Part shown: positions 14,674-21,581 of the stretch, piece by piece
How positions within the stretch are numbered: the first letter of the stretch is position 1
Layout: each line of letters opens with the position of its first letter
Source: Planctomycetota bacterium
Lineage (GTDB): Bacteria > Planctomycetota > SZUA-567 > H5-PLA8
Reading direction: 5' to 3'
Assembly: GCA_026184295.1 (NCBI GenBank)
Contig: JAHCJK010000051.1
Span: forward strand, 1 to 33,390
DNA length: 33,390 nucleotides
Notes under the pieces: model-generated
The model's input: the letters and a program-made list of their open reading frames with translations, nothing else
The model's database searches: none
What the model was told of the DNA's origin: nothing
Made by a program: the position numbers and the translations under genes

Positions 14674-15273
14674 ATGCTGGGACTGCATTACCTCACCGCG
14701 AAAGACTGGGCCGACCAGGCGCTGGCGCAGCCGGGGCACCTGCTGCTCGACCACTATTTCTGCGAACTCAAGGCCGCGGCGATGGCGCGCCGCACCCTGA
14801 AGCTTTACGGGGCCAAGTACCCGGTCCTGAAGTCGCTGATGAACGAACTGGCGGCCGAGGAGATGGACCACGCCGAGCAGTGCCAGGCGCTGATGAAAAA
14901 CTATCCGGCGGTCACGCCCGAGCGCGGCGGCAGTCCGTACGCGCAGGGGCTCCGCAAACTCGCCCACGCGCAGGGCGGCACCGGCGGTTTCCTGGACATG
15001 CTGCTGCTCTGCAGTCTGATCGAGGCCCGCAGCGCCGAGCGCTTCAAGCTGCTCGCCGATACCGCGCAGGGCGGCGAACTCGGTTCGTTCTACGCCGACC
15101 TGTACGCCAGCGAGGTCAACCACTACCTCCTCTTCGTGGGCCTGGGGACCGACTTCTTCGGCGAAGACCGGACGCTCGCGCGCCTGGAAGAACTTCGCGC
15201 CGGCGAAGCCGCTCTGGTGCGCAGCCTCCCCGGTGGTCCGAAGATGCACTCGGGTCCGGGCGAAATCCGGTAA
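14674..15273 (+). CDS. miaE: tRNA-(ms2io6A37) hydroxylase MiaE
   Basis: The 199-residue product matches MiaE, a four-helix-bundle diiron monooxygenase that hydroxylates the isopentenyl side chain of ms2i6A at tRNA position 37. The expected diiron ligands are visible in two sets: E31 (FCELKAAAM), E62/E63 and H66 (AAEEMDHAEQ), then E117 (SLIEARSAERF), E147 and H150 (YASEVNHYLLF). Length is normal for the family. The start is ATG 14674; no ribosome-binding site is seen, and a -10-like hexamer lies six bases upstream. Upstream is the inverted octamer repeat shared with divergent murJ. The miaA and miaB genes that make its substrate are not in this window. Confidence 0.93.
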   Translation: MLGLHYLTAKDWADQALAQPGHLLLDHYFCELKAAAMARRTLKLYGAKYPVLKSLMNELAAEEMDHAEQCQALMKNYPAVTPERGGSPYAQGLRKLAHAQGGTGGFLDMLLLCSLIEARSAERFKLLADTAQGGELGSFYADLYASEVNHYLLFVGLGTDFFGEDRTLARLEELRAGEAALVRSLPGGPKMHSGPGEIR

Positions 15274-15333
15274 ACCTTCCGTCCCCGCCTGCGTTCAAGC
15301 CCTACGAGTCCCCATGTTCGCGGAGGGCGTCGT

Positions 15334-16713
15334 ATGCGTAGCGGTTGGGCGTGCGTGCTGGCGGCGGTGGTCGCGTCCGGCGTGGCCGGCGCGCAGGACG
15401 AGGACCGTCCCACGCCGCAGGAGGCCGAGCAGATTCCGGCCCTGATCCGGCAACTGGGCGCGGAAGACTTTCACGACCGCGAAGCGGCTTCGAAAGCCCT
15501 GGACGCCTGCGCCTGGAAGGCCGTGAAGGAACTGGAAGCGGCCGCCCAATCGGACGATCCGGAGGTGCGCCGGCGAGCCGGCCTGCTCCTGCGGACCGCC
15601 CGGGCCCACGGCGACGAAAGCCGCTGGCTGGAAGCCGTCCGCACGTCCTGGCCGGATGCCCTCAAGGCCGGGCGCATCGGCGAACCGTTCTTCGGCCAGT
15701 TGGAAACTCCCGCCAAGCTCGAGGAAAAAGAACGCCAGCCCCAGCAGGACGTGAATGCCTCTACCGTGGATACCGGGCTCGAATGGCTCGCCGCCCGGCA
15801 GGCCGCGGACGGAAGCTGGACCGGGCGCGCGGCGGGCGGGCAGTCCGCGGCCGAACTCGAGAACACCGCCGTCTCGTTGCTGGCCTTTCTGGGCGCCGGG
15901 CACAGCACCAAGGTCGGCTTTTACAAGGCTCGCGTGTTGGACGCGGTCTGCTTTCTGATGCGCTGCCAGCGCGCGGACGGCGCGATCCTGAATCCCGGCT
16001 GGAAGAACGTGGATGCCATGGCGCACACCTGGGCCGGCATGGCGCTGGCGGAAGCCAGCGGCATGTCCAGAGACCCCGAGATCGCGCGCGCGGCGCAGAA
16101 GGCCATCGACTACAGCCTGAAGGAACTGCGCGCGGCCCACGGCGGGTTCGGGCGGCTGCCTCGCGCGGAGACGGCGGACCTGGTGTCCACGGCGCTGGTG
16201 GTCATGCACTACAAGACCTGCAAGATTGCCGGGCTCTCGCTCTCAGCGCACAACCAAGAGATAGATAGCCTCCTCGAAAACCTGAACACGTTTGAAGACA
16301 AGGAAGCCAAGGCCTTCCGGCTGGTTCAAGGCGGAGCGACGAGCGCGGAGGCGACATTCCTGGGCGTGCTGGCGCAGTCATGGCTGGGGGTGAAGCCGGA
16401 GAAGCTTTCGCCCTATTTGACCGCAGCTTGGAAGACCTACCGTTCGGTCGTAGCCGAACCTGAGGGTCCCGAGCCCTTTATTCGGTGGGTCGGCATGCTC
16501 GACATGTTTCAGCAGGGCGGCGACCTCTGGAAGGAATGGCACAACTCGAATCGGACGTGCCTGGCTGAGGGCTCAATCGACGAAGGCGAGGATAAGGGCG
16601 CCTGGAAGCTTTCAGGGCCGCGCCGCGGCGCGGGCAAGGTGCTCTCGAATGCCTTCAACGCCCTGAGCCTCGAGATCTACTACCGCGTGCCGATTCTTCT
16701 GAGCAACCCTTAG
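15334..16713 (+). CDS. Secreted HEAT-like / alpha-alpha-toroid (terpene cyclase-like fold) protein
   Basis: The start is ATG 15334, with GGAGGG six bases upstream. The 459-residue product has a signal peptide (AVVASGVAGA, cleaved before QDEDR). Residues about 30-90 form a two-helix HEAT-like module: IRQLGAEDFHDREAASKAL then DDPEVRRRAGLLL. Residues about 140-455 repeat the pattern G..WL...Q..DGSW and LMRCQRADGAI, with AHTWAGMAL and AHGGFG segments. These are QW-like repeats of the alpha/alpha-toroid shared by squalene-hopene cyclases, prenyltransferases and alpha-2-macroglobulin/complement thioester domains. The DXDD catalytic motif of squalene-hopene cyclases is not seen, so this is probably a binding or structural toroid. 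The gene's stop overlaps the convergent nitrilase gene by 4 nt. The same HEAT-like module recurs in the secreted gene at 18849. Confidence 0.75.
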   Translation: MRSGWACVLAAVVASGVAGAQDEDRPTPQEAEQIPALIRQLGAEDFHDREAASKALDACAWKAVKELEAAAQSDDPEVRRRAGLLLRTARAHGDESRWLEAVRTSWPDALKAGRIGEPFFGQLETPAKLEEKERQPQQDVNASTVDTGLEWLAARQAADGSWTGRAAGGQSAAELENTAVSLLAFLGAGHSTKVGFYKARVLDAVCFLMRCQRADGAILNPGWKNVDAMAHTWAGMALAEASGMSRDPEIARAAQKAIDYSLKELRAAHGGFGRLPRAETADLVSTALVVMHYKTCKIAGLSLSAHNQEIDSLLENLNTFEDKEAKAFRLVQGGATSAEATFLGVLAQSWLGVKPEKLSPYLTAAWKTYRSVVAEPEGPEPFIRWVGMLDMFQQGGDLWKEWHNSNRTCLAEGSIDEGEDKGAWKLSGPRRGAGKVLSNAFNALSLEIYYRVPILLSNP

Positions 16714-17576
16714 CGCTTGCGCAGTTCATACACGTCGGTCCGGCGGGTCTCGATAAAGCGGCCGCGACCGGCCCAGGCGGGATCGATCTTCGCGGCAATC
16801 ACCTGTTCGCAGTCCGGCTGCGCTTCCACGACCACCAGCCCGTCGGGATCGAGGATGCAGGAGTGCGAGAACTGGTGCGGGCCCGCGTTGTTCGCGTGCA
16901 GGAACCAGCAGCCGTTCTCGGACGCGCGCGACGAGATGTTCGCGCGGATCGCGGGAATCTTGTAGAGGCCCTCGCGCCCGAAGGCCGCCGTGGGGTGGGC
17001 GAGCACCCGCGCGCCCTGCAGCGCCAGGAGCCGCCAGAGTTCCGGGTAGCGCATGTCGAGGCAGATCGCGACGCCAACCTTCACGCCCGCGACCGTGACC
17101 GGGCTCAGGCCGGGCGCCGCACCGGGTTCGAAACAGGCCGCGTCGCCCGTGCGGTTGGCGGCGCCGGTAAGCTGAATCTTGTCGTAGCGGCCTTTCAGGT
17201 TGCCGTCGGGCCCAAAGGTGAGCGCGCTGTTGTAATAGCGGCCGTCCTCGCGCACGGTCGTTCCGACGACGACGGCGATGCGGCGTTTTCGCGCGGCCGC
17301 GGCGACGGCCTGCGTGGCGCGCGCGAGTTCCCTGAAGTCGATCTCGGCCAGGCCCCGTTCGTAGTGCGACGGTCCGTAGCCGGAGAGCGCGGTCTCGGGG
17401 AAGACGACCATGCGTGCGCGGTGCTTGCGCGCGGCTTCGTCGATCTGTTCCAGAATCACGCGGCGGTTGCGCGCCAGATCGCGGCCGGTCTGCATCTGCG
17501 CGACGGCGACGGCGTAACGCGGCTTCCATACCACCGCCTGAGGCGGTTCGGGCCGGCGGGATCGTTTCTGTTTCAT
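16710..17576 (-). CDS. Carbon-nitrogen hydrolase (nitrilase/amidase superfamily)
   Basis: The 288-residue product carries the complete Glu-Lys-Cys triad of the superfamily: E61 in VVFPETALSGYG, K133 in RYDKIQL and C172 in VAICLDMRYPE. The C-terminal part has the usual RASENGCWFLHANN and ILDPDG segments. Members hydrolyse or condense amides, ureides or nitriles (N-carbamoylputrescine, N-carbamoyl-amino acids, deaminated glutathione); the exact substrate is not readable here. ATG 17576 is chosen: a perfect TATAAT lies six bases upstream, and the homology begins soon after. The frame extends further upstream, but only with poor, non-coding sequence. The last codons overlap the convergent secreted gene by 4 nt. 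A divergent amidohydrolase lies 106 bp away, hinting at a shared metabolic theme. Confidence 0.88.
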   Translation of the reverse strand: MKQKRSRRPEPPQAVVWKPRYAVAVAQMQTGRDLARNRRVILEQIDEAARKHRARMVVFPETALSGYGPSHYERGLAEIDFRELARATQAVAAAARKRRIAVVVGTTVREDGRYYNSALTFGPDGNLKGRYDKIQLTGAANRTGDAACFEPGAAPGLSPVTVAGVKVGVAICLDMRYPELWRLLALQGARVLAHPTAAFGREGLYKIPAIRANISSRASENGCWFLHANNAGPHQFSHSCILDPDGLVVVEAQPDCEQVIAAKIDPAWAGRGRFIETRRTDVYELRKR

Positions 17577-17582
17577 GCCCGG

Positions 17583-17588
17583 ATTATA
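17583..17588 (-). promoter_or_regulatory. Perfect -10 box (TATAAT) six bases before the nitrilase-family ATG
   Basis: The minus strand reads TATAAT (complement of 17583-17588), six bases, ATG. This places the predicted start on the A of the ATG (leaderless mRNA). No good -35 hexamer is found at 16-18 bp. Confidence 0.45.
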
Positions 17589-17630
17589 GACCCGCGCCGG
17601 GCGGCGGCGCGACGGCTTTTCGAGCTTGCT

Positions 17631-17642
17631 TGCGGGCCCGCA
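17631..17642. promoter_or_regulatory. 12-bp perfect palindrome between divergent hydrolase genes
   Basis: TGCGGGCCCGCA at 17631-17642 is a perfect palindrome about 40 bp upstream of the plus-strand amidohydrolase start and about 55 bp from the minus-strand ATG. It would suit a dimeric regulator of the divergent pair. In GC-rich DNA a palindrome of G/C can also arise by chance. Confidence 0.25.
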
Positions 17643-17682
17643 GGCCTGAAAGATGGCGCATCCCACGCGTAACAGGGTGCGC

Positions 17683-18714
17683 ATGAACGAACCGAGCCCG
17701 CTGCCGGTCCTGGACGTCCACACCCACCTCGCCGGCATCGGCCAGGGGAACTCCGGCTGCTTCATCGCGCCGAAGAAATTCGACTCGCTCCTTTATAAGC
17801 TCATGCGCAAGAAGATGGGCATCTACGACGCCCACAAGCAGGGGGTGCTCGACGAGGCCTACCGCGCGCGGCTGGAGAAGGACGTGGCCACCGCGGCCGA
17901 ACACGGCGCGCTGCACGCGGCGGTCGTCTTCGCGCACGAACGCATCTACACCGACGCGGGCGAGATCGCTCCGACCGGCCAGGAGATGTACGTGCCGAAC
18001 GAGCACCTATTCGACAGCTGCGAGCGCGCCCGCGGACGCTTCGTGCCCGCGATGTCGGTGCATCCGTACCGCAAGGACGCGCTCGACGAATGCCACAAGT
18101 GGATCGAACGAGGCGCCGGCGCTTTGAAGTGGCTCCCCAACAGCCAGGGCATGGACCCGCGCGACAAGCGCTGCGCGCCCGTCTTCGACTTGCTGGCGGC
18201 GAAAAAGGTCCCGCTGATCGCGCACACGGGCGGCGAACACACCGTCAGCATCATCAAGCCGGAACTGGGCGACCCCGAGGTCCTGCGCCCGGCGCTCGAC
18301 CGGGGCGTGACCGTGATCATGGCGCATTGCGGCACGGCCAGCGGCATCTTCGACACGCACTGGATGCCGGACTTCTGCAAGCTCGCGCGCGCCTACCCGA
18401 ACTGCTACGGCGACAACTCCGCGTTCACCACGCCCGGCCGCGCCCGCTGGAGCGCCCGCATCCTGCGCGAGGAAGGCGTCGTCGAGAAGCTCGTGCACGG
18501 CAGCGACTATCCCGTCCCGCCGAACGCCTGGTGGTCGTTCTTCTCGCTCGGCTGGTCGCGGACGCGCGAGATTCAGCGCATCTGGAGCTTCCTGGAGCGC
18601 GATGTGCGCATCAAGCAGTCGCTCGGATTCCCGGAGGTCGTCTTCACCAACGCCGCGCGGCTGCTGGCGCCGGGGAGCCTGGAAAAATGGGGTATCCGCG
18701 GTTCCTCGCGCTGA
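17683..18714 (+). CDS. Amidohydrolase-2 family TIM-barrel metal hydrolase/decarboxylase
   Basis: ATG 17683 is preferred, with CAGGG five bases upstream; ATG 17653 in frame would add ten residues. The 343-residue product has the metal-binding strand-1 motif LDVHTHLAG, then IAHTGGEH, VIMAHCGTAS and the terminal HGSDYP with the catalytic Asp. This set is typical of the amidohydrolase-2 branch (ACMS decarboxylase, gamma-resorcylate decarboxylase and uncharacterised hydrolases). A segment after strand 1 (residues about 20-60, KKFDSLLYKLMRKKMGIYD) and a C-terminal helix pair resemble uncharacterised members. The substrate cannot be assigned. The nitrilase-family gene diverges from it, and no operon partner follows directly (135-bp gap). 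Confidence 0.85.
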   Translation: MNEPSPLPVLDVHTHLAGIGQGNSGCFIAPKKFDSLLYKLMRKKMGIYDAHKQGVLDEAYRARLEKDVATAAEHGALHAAVVFAHERIYTDAGEIAPTGQEMYVPNEHLFDSCERARGRFVPAMSVHPYRKDALDECHKWIERGAGALKWLPNSQGMDPRDKRCAPVFDLLAAKKVPLIAHTGGEHTVSIIKPELGDPEVLRPALDRGVTVIMAHCGTASGIFDTHWMPDFCKLARAYPNCYGDNSAFTTPGRARWSARILREEGVVEKLVHGSDYPVPPNAWWSFFSLGWSRTREIQRIWSFLERDVRIKQSLGFPEVVFTNAARLLAPGSLEKWGIRGSSR

Positions 18715-18848
18715 TTTTCTCAAAAGAACATCGTGCAAAAACTCACACCGGCGATTTTCCGTGACTTGCTTAGGTAAACGGCGGTATGTAGTGCAGTCGT
18801 ATTCCAGCCGGACGTTCTCGCGCTGCGCCGCCACCGGGGCCTGAGTAG

Positions 18849-19874
18849 ATGAACACGGTGTCTTGCTCATCGCATAATCTTAAGACGCGTGCGATGTTGT
18901 GTGTATGCCTGGGCCTTTGCCTGGGCCTGTCCGCGCGCGCCGGCGAACCGAATCCTTCCCCCGACCTCACGACGCAGAAAGACAAGATCAAGCTCCTGGT
19001 CACGCAACTCGGCGATGCCGATTTCGACGTGCGCGAAAACGCGTCCAGCCAGCTCAAAGACCTGGGCGAGGCCGCGCGCTCGGCGCTGGAGGCCGCGCAG
19101 AAGGGCAACGACCCGGAAGTGGCGCACGCCGCCAGCATGCTGCTGAAGAACATCAACCGCGCCACGGTGGTGGTGAAGGTGCTCGGCCCCGACCAGAAAC
19201 CGCTGCCCGAGGTGGACGTGATCCTGAACATCTCGCGCATGGGCAACGGGCGCGTGATCGGCGTGCGCCGGCCGGTGACGGTCAAGACCGACGCGAACGG
19301 CATCGCGATGATCGGCGACAACGACCCGGGCATGTACTACATCAACATCGGCGTCAACGCGCTGGGGATGCTCCCCGCGAACCTGGGCAAGCCCAACCAG
19401 AAGCTCGGCGTCGGCAACAACGAGTTCTCCATCACCTGCCAGCGCGGCGGGTCGATCAAAGGCTCGCTGCTCGGGGCGGACAAGGCTCCGCTGGCCAAGC
19501 GCCGCGTGGTGCTCTGCCATGCGCACTTCCTGCGCTTCAAGACGATGAAGAACTTCGCGCAGTTGCTCTCTTCGCAGAAGGGCGTCGAGACCGACGAGAA
19601 GGGCCTGTTCCAGTTCGAGACGCTGCATCCGCAGGAGTATTTCCTTGCGGTGGTGGAAGGCGAGAAGGTGCTCTTCACCAGCAAGATGCTGAAGGTGGAA
19701 GGCGACCAGACGCTCGACGCGGGCGAACTGGTCACTGAGGTCAAGCCCGAGGCGGCCGAGTCCGCCGAAACGGCGAAGCCCGAGTCCGCCGAGAAGGCCA
19801 AGACCGAGACCGCCGAGAAGAAGGCCGAGACCTCGAAGCTCGAAAACCCCGCGCCGCAGCCGCAGCAAAAGTAG
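18849..19874 (+). CDS. Secreted protein with HEAT-like module and carboxypeptidase-regulatory-like domains
   Basis: The product (341 residues) has a signal sequence with hydrophobic core MLCVCLGLCLGLSARAG. ATG 18849 gives it a basic n-region (K12, R14). ATG 18894 would start right at the core; the 15 intervening codons have less G/C at third positions than the rest, so 18894 remains possible. Residues about 47-100 are a HEAT-like module: LVTQLGDADFDVRENASSQL then NDPEVAHAASMLL. Two beta-rich segments follow: VVVKVLGPDQKPLPEVDVIL…VKTDANGIAMI and GSIKGSLLGADKAPLAKRRV…TDEKGLFQFETL. These are typical CarboxypepD_reg-like/Ig-like domains. The tail is a Glu/Ala/Lys repeat, then QPQQK. It is probably a surface or periplasmic adhesion or structural protein. 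The gene is close to the next secreted gene (66-bp gap). Confidence 0.75.
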   Translation: MNTVSCSSHNLKTRAMLCVCLGLCLGLSARAGEPNPSPDLTTQKDKIKLLVTQLGDADFDVRENASSQLKDLGEAARSALEAAQKGNDPEVAHAASMLLKNINRATVVVKVLGPDQKPLPEVDVILNISRMGNGRVIGVRRPVTVKTDANGIAMIGDNDPGMYYINIGVNALGMLPANLGKPNQKLGVGNNEFSITCQRGGSIKGSLLGADKAPLAKRRVVLCHAHFLRFKTMKNFAQLLSSQKGVETDEKGLFQFETLHPQEYFLAVVEGEKVLFTSKMLKVEGDQTLDAGELVTEVKPEAAESAETAKPESAEKAKTETAEKKAETSKLENPAPQPQQK

Positions 19875-19940
19875 CCGCTTCGCCTACACCCCCATCCGAA
19901 AGAGCGGTAGACTGAGGACTCCCCGTTCAGGAGGTCCGCG

Positions 19941-20516
19941 ATGCGTCTGCGCATGCTCGTGCTTCTGGCCGCGGCCACCGCCGCGTGCGTGCTCCACGCC
20001 GAAGAAGACCCCGCGAAGTCCGGCGACCCGAAGCCGGGCGAGGCCAAGAGCGGCGCGGGAGCGGAGGCCAAGGACGAACGCGACGAGACGCTGTACGTCT
20101 TTGTGCTGAAAAGCGGGGAGCGGCTGAAAGGTTCGAAGTTCGTGGACTTTGGCGACGTCTATTCCGTCAAGTCCGCAGACGGCTCGTTCAAGACGCTGAA
20201 GAAGGAGGACGTCGAGCGCGTGCTCGACCCGGTCCGCCCGCCGGCGCCGCCGGAACCCGCGAAGCGGACTCCGCCGGCCGAGACGGCCGAAGCGAAGACC
20301 GCCGACCCGGCGAAGCCGCCGCCGAAGAAGCCCGAGCCTCCGCCGCCGCCGGGCGGCAACGCGCGCAGCGCGCCCGCGGGCGTCTGGATTCTGAAAGACG
20401 GCCGGAAGTACAACGCCAACCAGGCGGTCGAGGCCGGCGACGACTGGATGATTCAGACCATGGACGGGCGGATGGTGAAATTCAGGAAGAGCGACGTCGC
20501 CCGGGTGGAGAAGTAG
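19941..20516 (+). CDS. Secreted protein with duplicated small beta domain and Pro-rich linker
   Basis: The start is ATG 19941, with AGGAGG about seven bases upstream. The 191-residue product has a signal peptide (MLVLLAAATAACVLHA, cleaved before EEDPA), then a low-complexity Glu/Lys/Gly stretch. Residues about 52-95 (VFVLKSGERLKGSKFV…GSFKTLKKEDVERVL) and 147-191 (VWILKDGRKYNANQAV…GRMVKFRKSDVARVEK) are two copies of one ~45-residue domain. Each has a KxG(E/R) turn, a central aromatic and a closing K..DV.RV segment, likely an SH3-like barrel. They are joined by a Pro/Lys/Ala-rich linker (about 96-145). Function is unknown. Confidence 0.75.
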   Translation: MRLRMLVLLAAATAACVLHAEEDPAKSGDPKPGEAKSGAGAEAKDERDETLYVFVLKSGERLKGSKFVDFGDVYSVKSADGSFKTLKKEDVERVLDPVRPPAPPEPAKRTPPAETAEAKTADPAKPPPKKPEPPPPPGGNARSAPAGVWILKDGRKYNANQAVEAGDDWMIQTMDGRMVKFRKSDVARVEK

Positions 20517-20532
20517 GCGCGTGCGCTCCGAC

Positions 20533-20561
20533 TTGCCGCCTTGGGGGCCTTCGGGTTTAAT
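20533..20561 (+). promoter_or_regulatory. Probable sigma-70-type promoter of the hldD-hldE operon
   Basis: TTGCCG (20533-20538, 4/6 match), 17 bp, TTTAAT (20556-20561, 5/6 match). The predicted start near 20568 gives a leader of about 30 nt containing the Shine-Dalgarno GGGAGG at 20581-20586. This is the best -35/-10 pair with normal leader spacing in the window. Confidence 0.55.
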
Positions 20562-20597
20562 ACCGCGCTACCGCAAAACGGGGAGGTCTTCGCGGGC

Positions 20598-21581
20598 ATG
20601 ATCGTCGTGACCGGCGCGGCCGGGTTCATCGGGTCGAACGTGGCCGAGGCGCTGATCGCGCGCGGCGAAGAAGTCGTCGCCGCGGACCATTATCCGCCGG
20701 GCGAGGACGGTTCGCCCGCGCGCCACCGCTACCTCGACGGCCGGAAGGTCAAGGCCTTCGTGGACCGCGACGACCTGCATGTCTGGCTCGCCCACGCCGG
20801 CAAGGACCTGCGCGGCGTGATCCACCTTGGCGCGTGCAGCGACACGACCGTCAGCGACCGCGAATACGTGATGCGCGTGAATTACGAGTACACGCGCGCG
20901 ATCTGGAACTTCTGCGCCCGCGAGCGCGTGCCCATGGTCTACGCCTCCAGCGCCGCGACGTACGGCGACGGCTCCAAAGGCTGGGACGACCGGAGCGATC
21001 CGTACGCGCTCCAGCCGCTGAACCTGTACGGCGAATCGAAGCACCGCTTCGACCTGTGGGCGCTCGAACAGCCCGCGGAAAAGCAGCCGCCGCGCTGGGC
21101 GGGCCTGAAGTACTTCAACGTGTACGGCCCGCACGAGAAGCACAAGGCCCGGCAGGCCTCGGTGGTCTTTCACAGCTACTACCAGATCCGTTCGTTCGGG
21201 AAGGTGACGCTCTTCCAGTCGCACAAGGAAGGGATTCCCGACGGCGGGCAGCAGCGCGACTTCGTCTACGTCGGCGATGCCGTCGATGCGACGCTGCACC
21301 TGCTCGGCGCGCCGGTGACGCCCGAGGCGCCGAACGGGCTGTACAACGTCGGCACGGGCAAGGCGCGCTCCTTTCTGGACCTGGCGAACGCGGTCTTCGC
21401 GGCCATGGGGCGGACGCCCGTCGTCGAGTACGTGCCGACGCCCGAGATCATCCGCGACAAGTACCAGTATTTCACCGAGGCCGCGACGGCGAAGCTCAAG
21501 CGCGCGGGGTTCGCGCGTCCGTTCGCGGGCCTGGAAGATGGCGTGAAGCGCTACGTGGATGCCCTGCAAGGAGGCGCATAG
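20598..21581 (+). CDS. hldD: ADP-L-glycero-D-manno-heptose 6-epimerase
   Basis: The 327-residue product is a short-chain epimerase: the Rossmann GAAGFIG nucleotide motif is at 6-12, the catalytic Ser region YASSAATYG at about 115-123, and the Tyr-Lys pair in YGESKHRFD (Y144, K148). The segment following it (KYFNVYGPHEKHKARQASVV) and QQRDFVYV are characteristic of HldD (RfaD) rather than GalE. HldD converts ADP-D-glycero-D-manno-heptose to the L-glycero form for LPS inner core. ATG 20598 has GGAGG eleven bases upstream; the frame opens at 20541 but homology starts at MIVVTGAAG. The stop codon is followed at once (0-nt gap) by hldE, so the two are co-transcribed and translationally coupled. Confidence 0.92.
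   Translation: MIVVTGAAGFIGSNVAEALIARGEEVVAADHYPPGEDGSPARHRYLDGRKVKAFVDRDDLHVWLAHAGKDLRGVIHLGACSDTTVSDREYVMRVNYEYTRAIWNFCARERVPMVYASSAATYGDGSKGWDDRSDPYALQPLNLYGESKHRFDLWALEQPAEKQPPRWAGLKYFNVYGPHEKHKARQASVVFHSYYQIRSFGKVTLFQSHKEGIPDGGQQRDFVYVGDAVDATLHLLGAPVTPEAPNGLYNVGTGKARSFLDLANAVFAAMGRTPVVEYVPTPEIIRDKYQYFTEAATAKLKRAGFARPFAGLEDGVKRYVDALQGGA

Noticed and set aside
14431..14675. N-terminal extension of MurJ, or a plus-strand ORF, through the octamer array
   Set aside because: The peptides are mere periodic readouts of the DNA repeat (WLVRWFAR-like or TSEPANEQ-like), and MurJ homology begins after ATG 14366.
18850..18878. Promoter TGAACA, 17 bp, CATAAT
   Set aside because: It overlaps the preferred start at 18849 and would only apply if translation starts at 18894; kept as an alternative in the gene entry, not as a separate feature.
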